In this document: piece by piece, positions 8,971-19,753 of the stretch
Layout: every line of letters begins with the position of its first letter
Position numbering within the stretch: position 1 is the first letter of the stretch
Assembly: GCA_027492585.1 (NCBI GenBank)
Contig: JAPUEK010000015.1
Coordinates: 1-64,000, forward strand
DNA length: 64,000 bases
Source of the DNA: Paracoccaceae bacterium
Lineage (GTDB): Bacteria; Pseudomonadota; Alphaproteobacteria; Rhodobacterales; Rhodobacteraceae
Reading direction: 5' to 3'
Made by a program: the position numbers and the translations under genes
The notes under the pieces: generated by a model
What the model saw: the letters and a program-made list of their open reading frames with translations, nothing else
What the model was told of the DNA's origin: nothing
Databases searched by the model: none

Positions 8971-10332
8971 ATGACCGCACTCGATTTGCCGAAAGGAATG
9001 ATCCGCGCCGTTTCCATGGCCGGGCCACATGAGGGCTACATGCCCGGCTTCGGCAATGACTTCGAGACGGAGGCCCTGCCGGGCGCCCTGCCGCAGGGCA
9101 TGAACAGCCCGCAGAAGTGCAATTACGGGCTTTATGGCGAGCAGCTTTCCGGCACGGCCTTCACCGCGCCCTCCCATCAGAACGAGCGGACCTGGTGCTA
9201 CCGCATCCGGCCTTCGGTGAAGCACACGCATCGGTTCAGGAAGATCGCGGTGCCGGAGTGGACATCGGCGCCCTGCATCGACCCGGAGATCGTCAGCCTC
9301 GGCCAGTATCGCTGGGACCCGGTGGGGGTCCCCGATCAGCCCCTGACCTGGATCACGGGGATGCGGACCATGACGACGGCGGGGGATGTGAACACCCAGA
9401 CCGGAATGGCGAGCCATATGTATCTGGTGAACCAGTCGATGCAGGACGAGTATTTCTTCTCCGCCGACGGGGAGCTGCTGGTCGTCCCGCAGGAGGGGCG
9501 GCTGCGGTTCTGCACCGAGCTTGGCATCATCGACCTTGAACCGAAGGAGATCGCCATCCTGCCCCGCGGGCTGGTCTATCGGGTCGAGGTTCTGGAAGGA
9601 CCGGCGCGAGGCTTCGTCTGCGAGAATTACGGGCAGAAGTTCATGCTGCCGGGGCGCGGGCCGATCGGGGCCAACTGCATGGCGAACCGGCGGGATTTCA
9701 AGACCCCGGTGGCGGCTTTCGAGGACCGCGAGGTGCCGTCGCGGGTGGTGGTGAAATGGTGCGGGCAGTTCCATGAGACGCGGATCGGCCACAGCCCTCT
9801 GGACGTGGTGGCCTGGCATGGCAATTACGCCCCGGTGAAATACGATCTGCGGACCTATTGCCCGGTGGGGGCGATCCTGTTCGATCACCCCGATCCGAGC
9901 ATCTTCACCGTGCTGACCGCGCCTTCGGGGGTCGAGGGGACGGCGAACATCGACTTCGTGCTGTTCCGCGAGCGCTGGATGGTGGCGGAAAACACCTTCC
10001 GCCCGCCGTGGTATCACAAGAACGTCATGTCCGAGATGATGGGCAATATCTATGGCGTCTATGATGCCAAGCCCAAAGGCTTCGTGCCGGGCGGGATGAG
10101 CCTGCACAACTGCATGTTGCCGCATGGGCCGGACCGCAATGCCTTCGAGGGCGCGTCCAATGCCGAGCTGAAGGCGGAGAAGCTGGACGAGACCATGAGT
10201 TTCATGTTCGAGACCCGCTTTCCGCAGCACCTGACGCGCTGGGCGGTGCAGGCAGGGCATTTGCAGGAGGATTACATCGACTGCTGGGGTTCGCTGGAGA
10301 AGAAATTCGACGGCACGCCGGGGGTGAAGTGA
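8971..10332 (+). CDS. hmgA: Homogentisate 1,2-dioxygenase
   Basis: Cytosolic non-heme iron dioxygenase of 453 aa that opens the ring of homogentisate to maleylacetoacetate. The family hallmarks [23 protein letters not shown] (written in parts: [13 protein letters not shown], then LPQGMNSPQ) and [16 protein letters not shown] are near the N-terminus. The metal-site region includes [16 protein letters not shown] and [16 protein letters not shown]. The length is normal. The ATG at 8971 follows GGGAGG; longer in-frame extensions run through the promoter and are rejected. It heads an operon with fahA, an MBL-fold protein, a flavin hydroxylase and DUF2783. A maleylacetoacetate isomerase gene (maiA) is not seen in the window. 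Confidence 0.96.
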   Translation: MTALDLPKGMIRAVSMAGPHEGYMPGFGNDFETEALPGALPQGMNSPQKCNYGLYGEQLSGTAFTAPSHQNERTWCYRIRPSVKHTHRFRKIAVPEWTSAPCIDPEIVSLGQYRWDPVGVPDQPLTWITGMRTMTTAGDVNTQTGMASHMYLVNQSMQDEYFFSADGELLVVPQEGRLRFCTELGIIDLEPKEIAILPRGLVYRVEVLEGPARGFVCENYGQKFMLPGRGPIGANCMANRRDFKTPVAAFEDREVPSRVVVKWCGQFHETRIGHSPLDVVAWHGNYAPVKYDLRTYCPVGAILFDHPDPSIFTVLTAPSGVEGTANIDFVLFRERWMVAENTFRPPWYHKNVMSEMMGNIYGVYDAKPKGFVPGGMSLHNCMLPHGPDRNAFEGASNAELKAEKLDETMSFMFETRFPQHLTRWAVQAGHLQEDYIDCWGSLEKKFDGTPGVK

Positions 10333-10364
10333 CTGCCACCGGAGCAGGGGCGGGGACGGCGGGA

Positions 10365-10411
10365 GCGGGGGCCGGCCCCCGCGCCCCCGGGATACTTGTA
10401 AAGAGAAGAAA
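10365..10411. repeat. Variant intergenic repeat with perfect GC palindrome, copy F
   Basis: A perfect 18-bp palindrome GCGGGGGCC/GGCCCCCGC (10365-10382) is followed by CCCCCGGGATACTTG and an AGAGAAGAAAG tail. This is a diverged relative of the 8170, 26021 and 55211 elements. It follows the hmgA stop. The rest of the 330-bp gap 10333-10662 shows nothing I can name. Confidence 0.65.
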
Positions 10412-10662
10412 GCCGGGGGGCTGAAGGGCGTCCCCTGTGCAGCAGAGAGCCGGCGGAGGCGCGGCCGGGGACTGAAGCAGGGGGCCGCTCCGGGGAGTGG
10501 TCCGTCCGGCACGTTGCACGGCGGTGAGGGGCGGGGGTCCTTGCTGCCGGGCGGATGGGGCGGATTGAAGGATGGGGCCGGAGCTCTGCCGGGATGCCCT
10601 GATGTGGTGCGGCCCGGAAGGCGGAGTTTCGGGCGGGTTGGAATGGAAAGGAAGGGCCGAGG

Positions 10663-11916
10663 ATGGCGTTGATCCGGTCATGGCTGGCGGCGGCGAATGT
10701 GCCGGAGGGGGAGTTCCCCCTCAACAACCTGCCCTGCGGGGTGTTCTCGCAGGCGGGGGGCGAGCCGCGCTGCGGGGTGGCGATCGGCGACAGGATTCTG
10801 GACGTGGCCGGGCTGGAGGAGGCGGGGCTGCTGGTGCTGGAGGGCGGGCCTTACCTCGACGTGCCGTTCTGGAACGACCTGATGGAGGCGGGGCCGGCGG
10901 TCTGGGCGGCGCTGCGGGCGCGGCTTGCGGCGCTTCTGGCGGAGGGGGCGGCGGAGCGGGCGGCGGTTGAGCCGTTCCTTGTGCCGATGGCAGGGGCGGA
11001 GTTGCATCTGCCCTTCCTCGTCAGCGAATACACCGATTTCTATGCCGGGCGGCATCATGCCACCAATGTCGGCACCATGTTCCGGGGGGCGGAAAATGCC
11101 CTGCCGCCGAACTGGCTGCACATTCCCATCGGCTACAACGGCCGGGCCTCTTCGGTGGTCGTCTCCGGTACGCCGGTCCGGCGGCCCTGGGGGCAGGTGA
11201 AGGGGCCGGAGGAGGCGATGCCGCGCTTTGCGCCCTCGGCCCGGTTCGATATCGAGCTGGAGATGGGCGCGGTGGTCGGCTGCGCCTCGGACGGGCCGGT
11301 GACGGTGGCCGAAGCCGATGCGATGATCTTCGGCTATGTGCTTTTGAACGACTGGTCGGCGCGGGACATCCAGGCCTGGGAATATCAGCCGCTCGGCCCC
11401 TTCCAGGCCAAGGCGACGGCGACGACGATCAGCCCCTGGATCGTGATGAAGGCGGCGCTGGAGCCGTTCCGGGTGGCGACGCCGCCGCGCGAGGTGCCGC
11501 TGCTGCCGCATCTGAGGGAGCCGGGGCCGATGCTCTACGACATCGCGCTTGAGGTCGGGCTGACCCCGGAGGGCGGGGCGGAGACGGTGATCAGCCGCAC
11601 GAACTACGCGGAGATGTATTACTCCGCCGCGCAGCAGCTTGCCCACCACAGCACCTGCGGCTGCCCGATGAATGTCGGCGATCTTCTCGGCTCCGGCACG
11701 ATTTCGGGGCCGGAGAAGCAGAGCCGGGGCAGCCTGCTGGAACTGAGCTGGGGAGGGAAGGAGCCGTTCCCGGTCGCGGGCGGCACCCGCAGTTTCATTC
11801 AGGACAATGACACCCTGACCCTGCGCGGGGCTGCGCGGGGGGCGGGATTCACCATCGGGTTCGGCTCGTGCAGCGGCAAGGTTCTTGCCGCGCTGGCCGA
11901 CCCTTACGCACGATAA
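10663..11916 (+). CDS. fahA: Fumarylacetoacetase
   Basis: Last enzyme of homogentisate breakdown, cleaving fumarylacetoacetate to fumarate and acetoacetate; 417 aa, normal length. The N-terminal FAA domain contains PLNNLPCGVF. The catalytic domain has DFYAGRHHATNVG, PPNWLHIPIGYNGRASS and the metal-binding stretch LNDWSARDIQAWEYQPLGPF. The substrate-pocket region STCGCPMNVGDLLGSGTISG is near the C-terminus. It starts at ATG 10663 after GAGG. It lies 330 bp after hmgA, a gap occupied partly by a repeat, so an additional promoter is possible. Confidence 0.96.
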   Translation: MALIRSWLAAANVPEGEFPLNNLPCGVFSQAGGEPRCGVAIGDRILDVAGLEEAGLLVLEGGPYLDVPFWNDLMEAGPAVWAALRARLAALLAEGAAERAAVEPFLVPMAGAELHLPFLVSEYTDFYAGRHHATNVGTMFRGAENALPPNWLHIPIGYNGRASSVVVSGTPVRRPWGQVKGPEEAMPRFAPSARFDIELEMGAVVGCASDGPVTVAEADAMIFGYVLLNDWSARDIQAWEYQPLGPFQAKATATTISPWIVMKAALEPFRVATPPREVPLLPHLREPGPMLYDIALEVGLTPEGGAETVISRTNYAEMYYSAAQQLAHHSTCGCPMNVGDLLGSGTISGPEKQSRGSLLELSWGGKEPFPVAGGTRSFIQDNDTLTLRGAARGAGFTIGFGSCSGKVLAALADPYAR

Positions 11917-11927
11917 GGAACAGGACC

Positions 11928-12878
11928 ATGGCCAAGGCGTTCGCATCGCAAGGCGATCTTGCGGAGAAGACAATCAGCTTCGTGGAGATCGGCGAGGGGC
12001 TTTATGCCTTTACCGCCGAGGGCGACCCGAATTCGGGGGTGATCATCGGCGATGAGAGCGTGATGGTCGTGGAGGCACAGGCGACGCCGCGGCTGGCGCA
12101 GAAGGTGATCGACTGCATCCGGGGGGTCACTGACAAGCCGATCTCCCATGTGGTGCTGACCCATTACCATGCGGTGCGGGTGCTGGGCGCTTCGGCCTTC
12201 GGGGCCGGGCAGGTCATCATGTCGGAGGCGGCGCGGGCCATGGTGGTGGAGCGCGGGCAGGAAGACTGGGACAGCGAGTTCCAGCGGTTCCCCCGGCTTT
12301 TCCAGGGGCATGAGAGCATCCCCGGCCTGACCTGGCCGACGACGACCTTTCAGGGCGCGATGAGCGTGTTTCTCGGCAAGCGGCGGGTGGACCTGCGCCA
12401 GCTTGGCCGCGCGCATACGGCGGGGGATGCGGTGATCCATGTGCCGGATGCCAATGTGATGTTCACCGGCGACATCGTGGAGGCCCATTCGGCCTGCTAT
12501 TGCGGCGACGGCCATTTCGGCGACTGGGGCGCCACGCTGGAGGCGATCCGGGCCTATGACCTCGATGCCATCGCGCCGGGGCGGGGGGATGCGGTGATCG
12601 GGCGGGCGGCGGTCAATGCCGCGCTCGACCGGACGAAGGATTTCGTGGACAGCACATATCGGCCGGTGGCGCGGGTGGCGGCACGGGGCGGCAGCCTGCG
12701 CGAGGCGTGGCAGGCGATGCGGGCGGAATGCGATCCGAAGTTCCGCGACTATGCGATCTACGAGCACTGCCTGCCCTTCAACGTCGCCCGTGCCTATGAC
12801 GAGGCGCGCGGCATCGACACGCCGCGCATCTGGACGGCGGCGCGCGACCTGCAGATGTGGGCGGATCTGCAGGGCTGA
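11928..12878 (+). CDS. MBL-fold metallo-hydrolase-like protein, atypical metal site
   Basis: A 316-aa metallo-beta-lactamase-fold protein starting at ATG 11928, 11 bp after the fahA stop (AAGGAACAGG precedes it). The canonical metal motif HxHxDH reads HYHAVR, so the Asp and last His are replaced by Val and Arg. Later elements are kept: AHTAGDAVIHVPDANVMFTGD and a Cys/His-rich CYCGDGHFGDW. It may therefore bind one metal, bind metal differently, or act as a non-hydrolytic member. Its place inside a homogentisate operon suggests a role with aromatic intermediates or thioesters. The actual substrate is unknown. Confidence 0.8.
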   Translation: MAKAFASQGDLAEKTISFVEIGEGLYAFTAEGDPNSGVIIGDESVMVVEAQATPRLAQKVIDCIRGVTDKPISHVVLTHYHAVRVLGASAFGAGQVIMSEAARAMVVERGQEDWDSEFQRFPRLFQGHESIPGLTWPTTTFQGAMSVFLGKRRVDLRQLGRAHTAGDAVIHVPDANVMFTGDIVEAHSACYCGDGHFGDWGATLEAIRAYDLDAIAPGRGDAVIGRAAVNAALDRTKDFVDSTYRPVARVAARGGSLREAWQAMRAECDPKFRDYAIYEHCLPFNVARAYDEARGIDTPRIWTAARDLQMWADLQG

Positions 12879-12904
12879 CGGGGGCTTGGGGGAGGATGAA
12901 GGAT

Positions 12905-14518
12905 ATGGTCGAACGGCGCTATGAGCTGGCCTTTGAGCTTTACCCCTACCGGCAGGTGCCGGATCAGGCGGCGGAGGCGCCGGTGCGGCATCCCGTGGTG
13001 ATCGTCGGCGGCGGCCCGGTCGGGCTTGCCACGGCGCTCGACCTCGGGCGGCGGGGGGTGCCGGTGGTGGTCCTCGACGACAACGAGGGGGCAGGGCTCG
13101 GCAGCCGGGCGATCTGCTTTTCCAAGCGCACGCTGGAGATCTGCGACCGGCTCGGCGCGGCGGAGCCGATGGTCGGCAAGGGGGTCGTGTGGAATGTCGG
13201 CAAGGTCTTTCACGAAGACCGCCTGCTCTACGAATTCAACCTTCTGCCGGAGGGGGGCCATGCGCTTCCGGCCTTCGTCAACCTCCAGCAGCCGTGGTTC
13301 GAGAAATTCCTGCATGACGCCATCCAGAAGGCCCGCTCCGGGGGGGCGCAGATCGAGATCCGGGGGCGCAACCGGGTCGATGCGGTGAGGCCGGCGGCGG
13401 ATCACGTCGCACTGGAGATCGCAACGCCGGATGGCCCCTACAAGCTGGAGGCGGAGTGGCTGATCGCCTGTGACGGCGCGCGCAGCCCGTTGCGGGGGAT
13501 GCTCGGCCTCGCCTTCGACGGGCGGGTGTTCGAGGACAATTTCCTGATCGCCGATGTGAAGATGACGGCGGATTTTCCGACCGAACGCTGGTTCTGGTTC
13601 GAGCCGCATTTCAAATCCGGCGATTCCGCCCTTCTGCACAAGCAGCCCGACGGGATCTGGCGCATCGACTTCCAGCTTGGCTGGAACATCGACCGCAAGG
13701 CGGAACTGGAACCGGCCCGCATCCGCGCCCGCGTCGATGCGATGCTGGGACCGGGGGTGGAGTATGAACTCGACTGGTGCTCCATCTACACCTTCCAGTG
13801 CCGCCGGATGGAGCATTTCCGCCACGGCCGCGTGCTGTTCGCCGGGGATGCCGCGCATCAGGTGTCGCCCTTCGGCGCGCGCGGCGCGAATTCGGGGATG
13901 CAGGATGCCGACAACCTCGGCTGGAAGCTGGCACTGGTGCTGGAGGGGACCGCGCCGGACAGCCTCCTTGACAGCTATGATGCCGAGCGGGTCCAGGGGG
14001 CGGAGGAAAACATCCTCAATTCCACCCGCGCCACCGATTTCATCACGCCGAAATCGCCGGTCTCGAAGCTGTTCCGCAATGCTGTGCTGGATCTGGCGGG
14101 GGATCTGCCCTTCGCGCGGGTGCTGGTGAATTCCGGGCGGCTGTCGCTGCCTTGCATCTATGACGGGTCCCGGCTGAACGGGCCGGATCATCCGGCCATG
14201 CCGGCGCGGAGCCGGCCCGGTGCGGTCTGCCCGGATGCGGCGCTGTCGGAGGGCTGGCTGTTGCGGAGCCTCTCCGATGGCTTCACCCTTCTGACCCTCG
14301 ATGCCGAGGCCCCGGAGGAGATGGAAGCCCATGGCGTGCGGATGAAGCGGCTGGCGCTCACGGCGAAAGGGAATGAGCCCCTGCGGGAGCGCTATCTCGG
14401 CGGGGCGGCGGGGGCGGTCTATCTGATCCGCCCCGACCAGCATGTCGCGGCCCGCTGGGACGCTTTCGATGGCAGTGCCGTGCGGGCCGCCGTCGCCCGC
14501 GCCATCGGGAAGGAGTGA
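12905..14518 (+). CDS. FAD-dependent aromatic hydroxylase (MhpA-like)
   Basis: Class A flavoprotein monooxygenase of 537 aa. The FAD fingerprint VVIVGGGPVGLATALDLG is near residue 33, and the second FAD motif LFAGDAAHQVSPFGARGAN is in the middle. Relatives such as MhpA hydroxylate 3-hydroxyphenyl acids with NAD(P)H. The start at 12905 has GGAGG 9 bp upstream; an ATG at 12896 abuts that site too closely. In this operon, downstream of hmgA and fahA, it probably makes homogentisate from a hydroxyphenylacetate-type substrate. That assignment rests on context. Confidence 0.84.
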   Translation: MVERRYELAFELYPYRQVPDQAAEAPVRHPVVIVGGGPVGLATALDLGRRGVPVVVLDDNEGAGLGSRAICFSKRTLEICDRLGAAEPMVGKGVVWNVGKVFHEDRLLYEFNLLPEGGHALPAFVNLQQPWFEKFLHDAIQKARSGGAQIEIRGRNRVDAVRPAADHVALEIATPDGPYKLEAEWLIACDGARSPLRGMLGLAFDGRVFEDNFLIADVKMTADFPTERWFWFEPHFKSGDSALLHKQPDGIWRIDFQLGWNIDRKAELEPARIRARVDAMLGPGVEYELDWCSIYTFQCRRMEHFRHGRVLFAGDAAHQVSPFGARGANSGMQDADNLGWKLALVLEGTAPDSLLDSYDAERVQGAEENILNSTRATDFITPKSPVSKLFRNAVLDLAGDLPFARVLVNSGRLSLPCIYDGSRLNGPDHPAMPARSRPGAVCPDAALSEGWLLRSLSDGFTLLTLDAEAPEEMEAHGVRMKRLALTAKGNEPLRERYLGGAAGAVYLIRPDQHVAARWDAFDGSAVRAAVARAIGKE

Positions 14519-14522
14519 GGCC

Positions 14523-14723
14523 ATGCTGATCACCACGCCGAACCTCGGCAATGCCGATGAGGCCTATGCCCGGCTGATCGCCGCGCATGACGGCCTGAGC
14601 GAGGAGGCCAGCCACGCGATGAACGCGCGGCTGGTGCTGATCCTGATGAACCATATCGGCAATGCCGCCGTGCTGGCGGAGGCCTTGCGCCTTGCCCGCC
14701 CGAAGGCCGATCAGCCGATATAG
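14523..14723 (+). CDS. DUF2783 small protein
   Basis: A 66-aa soluble protein: MLITTPNLGNADEAYARL, then AHDGLSEEASHAMNARLVLILMNHIG. This matches the DUF2783 family, whose members often follow homogentisate-type flavin hydroxylases. It starts 4 bp after the hydroxylase stop, so it is translationally linked and may be an accessory subunit or stabiliser. Its 3' end overlaps the convergent mannitol dehydrogenase gene by 13 bp. Confidence 0.83.
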   Translation: MLITTPNLGNADEAYARLIAAHDGLSEEASHAMNARLVLILMNHIGNAAVLAEALRLARPKADQPI

Positions 14724-16159
14724 GCGCGCAGGGTTTCGGCCACGCCCCTTGACCACAGGCTTTCGAGCGCGGCCTTGAAGGCGGTGCGGAAGGCGGGATG
14801 ATCGGCGGTCTCGCCATAGACATCGCGCAGGTCGAGCCAGGCCAGCGGTTCCTGCCGCGCGCGGCGGGCGAGGGGCTGCAACACGTCCCAGTTCGGATCG
14901 TTCGGCGCGATCTCCCGCCCGCTTTCGCTTTCGCCGTAGCAGTAACGGCACCAGAGCGCGGAGACGAGCGCCAGACCCTCCGGCACGCGGCCCATGGCCA
15001 GCACGTCACGCAGCGGCGGGACGATGAACTTCGGCTGGCGGTTGGAGCCGTCGAGGCAGAGCCGCCGTTCGGTATCGGCCACCTCGGGGTTGGAGAAGCG
15101 CCCGACGATCAGGTCGTAATAGGCGCCGAGGTCGGTATCCGGGACGGGGGCGACGGTCGGGATGATCTCCTCCCGCTCCACCTTGTCCAGGAGGCCGAGG
15201 ATCAGGGGATGGGCCATGGCCTCATGCACATATTCGATGTCCAGAAGCCCACCCGGATAGGCGATGGTCGCATGGCCGCCGTTGAGGATGCGGATCTTCA
15301 TCGCCTCATAGGCATGGACATGGGGGGTGAAGGTCACGCCGACCTTTTCGAGCGGCGGGCGCCCGGCGGGGAAATTGTCCTCCAGCACCCATTGGCGGAA
15401 GGGTTCGCAGGTGACGGGGACCGGATCGGCGACGAGGCCGAAGCTTGCGGCCATCTCGCGCTCACGCGGGCCGGTGGCGGGGGTGATGCGGTCCACCATG
15501 CCGTTCGGGAAGGCGACGGTCGCGTCCACCCAATCGGCGAGGGCGGGGTCGGAAAGGCGGGCGAGGCCGGCGACGGCGGCGCGGGTCACATGGCCGTTGC
15601 CGGGAAGGTTGTCGCAGGACATGACGGTGAAGGGCGGGGTGCCTGCGGCGCGCCGCGCCTTCAGTGCCGCAAGGATGGCGCCGAAAGCGGTGCCGGGCGC
15701 AGCGGGATTGGCGGCATCGGCCGCGATCTCGGCCGCGGTCGGGTCGAACTGTCCGGTGGCGGGATTGATGAAATAGCCCCCCTCCGTCACCGTCAGCGAG
15801 ACGATGCGGATGGCCGGATCGGTCATGGCGGCGATCAGGGCGGCATTGTCGGGCTGCACCTCGATAAAGCCGGTCATCGCGCCGATGCGGCGGGCGGATT
15901 TGCCGCGCGGGTCCAGCTCGATCACGGTGGAAAGGCAATCCTGCGCCATCAGCGCCTCGCGCATCCGGGCGTCGCCCGCCCGCACGCCCGCACCGAGGAT
16001 CGCCCAGTCATGGCCTTCCCCGAGGGCAAAGAGGTCGTCGAGATAGACCGCCATATGGGCGCGGTGAAAATTGCCGAGGCCGATATGGACGATGCCGGGG
16101 GTAAGCCGGCTGCGGTCATAGGCGGGAAGCGAGGGGGCGGGAAGCGCGGGAGTATTCAT
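14711..16159 (-). CDS. mtlK: Mannitol 2-dehydrogenase
   Basis: Polyol-specific long-chain dehydrogenase of 482 aa, oxidising D-mannitol (and related polyols) to fructose with NAD. The N-terminal Rossmann region is GIVHIGLGNFHRAHMAVY. The catalytic K-x4-N-x2-H motif is intact in KIRILNGGH, and the conserved SCDNLPGNG is upstream of it. It is the last gene of the smo operon, 1 bp after the smoS stop. The order matches the sorbitol/mannitol operon known from Rhodobacter sphaeroides. Confidence 0.94.
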   Translation of the reverse strand: MNTPALPAPSLPAYDRSRLTPGIVHIGLGNFHRAHMAVYLDDLFALGEGHDWAILGAGVRAGDARMREALMAQDCLSTVIELDPRGKSARRIGAMTGFIEVQPDNAALIAAMTDPAIRIVSLTVTEGGYFINPATGQFDPTAAEIAADAANPAAPGTAFGAILAALKARRAAGTPPFTVMSCDNLPGNGHVTRAAVAGLARLSDPALADWVDATVAFPNGMVDRITPATGPREREMAASFGLVADPVPVTCEPFRQWVLEDNFPAGRPPLEKVGVTFTPHVHAYEAMKIRILNGGHATIAYPGGLLDIEYVHEAMAHPLILGLLDKVEREEIIPTVAPVPDTDLGAYYDLIVGRFSNPEVADTERRLCLDGSNRQPKFIVPPLRDVLAMGRVPEGLALVSALWCRYCYGESESGREIAPNDPNWDVLQPLARRARQEPLAWLDLRDVYGETADHPAFRTAFKAALESLWSRGVAETLRAYIG

Positions 16160-16160
16160 G

Positions 16161-16927
16161 TCAGGCCATCCAGTTGCCGCCGTCCACGCCGAAGCATTGG
16201 GCGACGATGTAATCCGCCTCGGGCGTGGCGAGAAAGACCGCCATGCCGATCAGGTCCTGCGCCGTCCCCATCCGCCCGAAAGGCACGGCGGCGCCGACGA
16301 CGCGCTTCTTCTCGCCCAGCGGGCGGTTCTCGTATTTCGCAAAGAAGGCGTCCACGCCATCCCAATGCTCGCCGTCCACCACGCCGGGGGCGATGGCGTT
16401 GACGTTGATGCCATGAGCGATGAGGTTCAGCCCCGCGCTCTGGGTCAGGCTGATCACGGCGGCCTTGGTGGCGCAATAGACGGCGACCAGGCTTTCGCCC
16501 CGCCGCCCCGCCTGCGAGGCCATGTTGATGATCTTGCCGCCCTCCCCGCGGGCGATCATGTGCCGCGCCGCCGCCTGCATGGCAAAGAGCGTGCCGGAGA
16601 CGTTGACGGCAAAGAGCCGGTCGTAATCGGCGCGGGTGATCTCGGCGAGCGGCGCGGCGGAGAAGAGCGCGGCATTGTTGACGAGGATGTCGAGCTTGCC
16701 CATGTGGCTGACGGCTTCGGCAAAACCCGCGTCGATGCTGTCCTGACGGGTCACATCCATCTGAAGCGCATGGGCTTTCGGGCCAAGCTCGGCCACGGCG
16801 CGGGCAAGCGCCTCGGCGTTGATGTCCGCAAGCGCGACTTCCGCCCCCTCGGCGATATAGGCGCGGGCGAATTCGAAACCGATTCCGCGGGCGGCGCCGG
16901 TGATCAGGGCGGTCTTTCCGGCCAGTC

Positions 16928-16931
<4 letters not shown>
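16161..16931 (-). CDS. smoS: Sorbitol dehydrogenase (SDR family)
   Basis: Short-chain dehydrogenase of 256 aa, the length I recall for Rhodobacter SmoS, oxidising sorbitol (D-glucitol) to fructose with NAD. It has the cofactor loop TGAARGIG, the NNAALFS segment, the catalytic Ser in [12 protein letters not shown], and the YCATK Tyr/Lys pair. It overlaps smoK by 4 bp (ATGA). With mtlK downstream, both hexitols would be converted to fructose. Confidence 0.92.
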
Positions 16932-17926
<995 letters not shown>

Positions 17927-17933
17927 GGGAACC

Positions 17934-18770
17934 TCACTTCACCGCGCCGAAGGTCAGGCCGCGGACGAGTTGCTTCTGGCTGAACCAGCCAAGGATCAGG
18001 ATCGGGGCGATGGCCATGGTGCTGGCTGCGCTGAGTTTGGCGTAGAAGAGACCCTCCGGCGACGAATAGCTGGCGATGAACTGCGTCAGCGGCGCGGCCT
18101 TGGAGGTGGTCAGTTGCAGGGTCCAGAACGCCTCGTTCCAGGCGAGGATGATGTTCAGGAGCATGGTGGAGGCGATGCCGGGAACCGCCATCGGCGTCAG
18201 GACATAGAGGATCTCGGAGCGCAGCGAGGCGCCGTCCATCCGGCTGGCTTCGAGGATCTCGCCGGGGATTTCCTTGAAGTAGGTGTAGAGCATCCAGATC
18301 ACGATGGGCAGGTTGATCAGCGTCAGCACGCCGACAAGGCCGATGCGGCTGTCGAGAAGGCCGAGATCGCGGAACATCAGATACATCGGCACGAGGACGC
18401 CCACGGCGGGCATCATCTTGGTCGAAAGCATCCACATCAGCAGATCCTTCGTCCGCTTGCCCGGCACGAAGGCCATGGCCCAGGCGGCCGGAATGGCGAT
18501 CAGGAGCGCCAGCAGGGTGGAGCCGAGCGACAGCACCACCGAATTCCAGAAGTGGAGCGCGTAGTTGGAGCGGGCCTGCACCTCGCCATAACTTTCCAGC
18601 GTCCAGGGCGAGGAGAGCATGGCCAGCGGCGCCTTGATGGCATCGCCCTCGGATTTGAAGCTCATCAGGATGGTCCACAGGATCGGGAAGAAGATCACGA
18701 TCCCGATGAGCCATGCCGCGATGGTGACGACGGCCTTGCGGGTCTGTGTGGTTTTACGGGCCATGTTCAT
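17934..18770 (-). CDS. smoG: Polyol ABC transporter permease
   Basis: Binding-protein-dependent permease of 278 aa with six predicted membrane helices. The first is [19 protein letters not shown]. The EAA loop that docks the ATPase is [20 protein letters not shown]. It overlaps the smoF stop by ATGA, indicating translational coupling, and would pair with SmoF. Confidence 0.92.
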   Translation of the reverse strand: MNMARKTTQTRKAVVTIAAWLIGIVIFFPILWTILMSFKSEGDAIKAPLAMLSSPWTLESYGEVQARSNYALHFWNSVVLSLGSTLLALLIAIPAAWAMAFVPGKRTKDLLMWMLSTKMMPAVGVLVPMYLMFRDLGLLDSRIGLVGVLTLINLPIVIWMLYTYFKEIPGEILEASRMDGASLRSEILYVLTPMAVPGIASTMLLNIILAWNEAFWTLQLTTSKAAPLTQFIASYSSPEGLFYAKLSAASTMAIAPILILGWFSQKQLVRGLTFGAVK

Positions 18771-19639
18771 GCATCCAGATTCTTGCCGATCATCCGCATC
18801 AGGAAGAAGGCAACGATGTTGGCGAGGATGACGGCAACGATGCCACCGGCGGACCCGCCGCCCACGTCGAAATTCAGCAGCGACTGGGCATAGACGAGAT
18901 AGGGGATGTTGGTCGAAGCCGTGCCGGGGCCGCCGTTGGTGGTCACGAGGATCTCGGCAAAGACCGACAGCAGGAAGATCGTCTGGATCAGCACGACCAC
19001 GGTGATGGAGCGGGTCAGGTGCGGCACGGTCAGATACCAGAACCGCGCCAGAACCGAGGCGCCATCCATCTCCGCCGCTTCCTGCTGCTCGCGGTCCAGC
19101 GATTGCAGGGCGGTCAGCAGGATCAGCGTGGCGAAGGGCAGCCAGCTCCAGGCGACGATCAGGATGATCGAGGCGAGCGGCGCCTGCGACAGGAAGTCGA
19201 AGGGCTGGAGGCCGAGCGATTTGGCGATATGGGCGAAGACGCCGTTCACGGGGTTCATGAACATGTTCTTCCAGACGAGCGCCGAAACCGTGGGCATCAC
19301 GAAGAAGGGCGCGATCACCAGCACCCGGACGATGCCCTGCCCCCAGAAGGGCTGGTCGAGCAGAAGCGCAAGGGCGATGCCTCCGAAGACGGTGATGACC
19401 AGCACGCCGACGACGAGGGTGACGGTGTTGATCAGCGCATCCCAGAAGGCGGCATTGGTCAGGAAGTAGTAGTAATTGTCGAAGCCCGCGAAGGTTTCCA
19501 TGCCGGGGTTCAGCAGGTTGTAGCGCAGGAAAGAGAAATAGATCGTCATGCCCAGCGGCACGATCATCCAGAGAAACAGCAGGATGACGGCGGGGGAGAC
19601 CATGAGGCGCGCGGCTGTCCGGGAATGCTCGGTGGCCAT
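18767..19639 (-). CDS. smoF: Polyol ABC transporter permease
   Basis: Permease of 290 aa with six hydrophobic helices, beginning with SPAVILLFLWMIVPLGMTIYF. The EAA motif is EAAEMDGASVLARFWYLTVP. It is the first permease after the binding protein, with a 114-bp gap after the smoE stop containing no repeat of the dispersed family. It acts with SmoG and SmoK to import sorbitol or mannitol. Confidence 0.92.
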   Translation of the reverse strand: MATEHSRTAARLMVSPAVILLFLWMIVPLGMTIYFSFLRYNLLNPGMETFAGFDNYYYFLTNAAFWDALINTVTLVVGVLVITVFGGIALALLLDQPFWGQGIVRVLVIAPFFVMPTVSALVWKNMFMNPVNGVFAHIAKSLGLQPFDFLSQAPLASIILIVAWSWLPFATLILLTALQSLDREQQEAAEMDGASVLARFWYLTVPHLTRSITVVVLIQTIFLLSVFAEILVTTNGGPGTASTNIPYLVYAQSLLNFDVGGGSAGGIVAVILANIVAFFLMRMIGKNLDA

Positions 19640-19753
19640 GGCGGGTCCTTCGGGAAAGGGGGCGGGAAAGGGGAAACCGGGGCCGCCATGAGGGGCGGGC
19701 CGGAGAAAAGCGGCAGGGCCAGTCGGGAGGCCAGCCCTGCCAGGGAGGACCGC

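Noticed and set aside
10365-10382. GC-only palindrome after hmgA as an intrinsic terminator
   Set aside because: The stem is perfect but lacks a loop and a following T-run; it is better described as part of the dispersed repeat.
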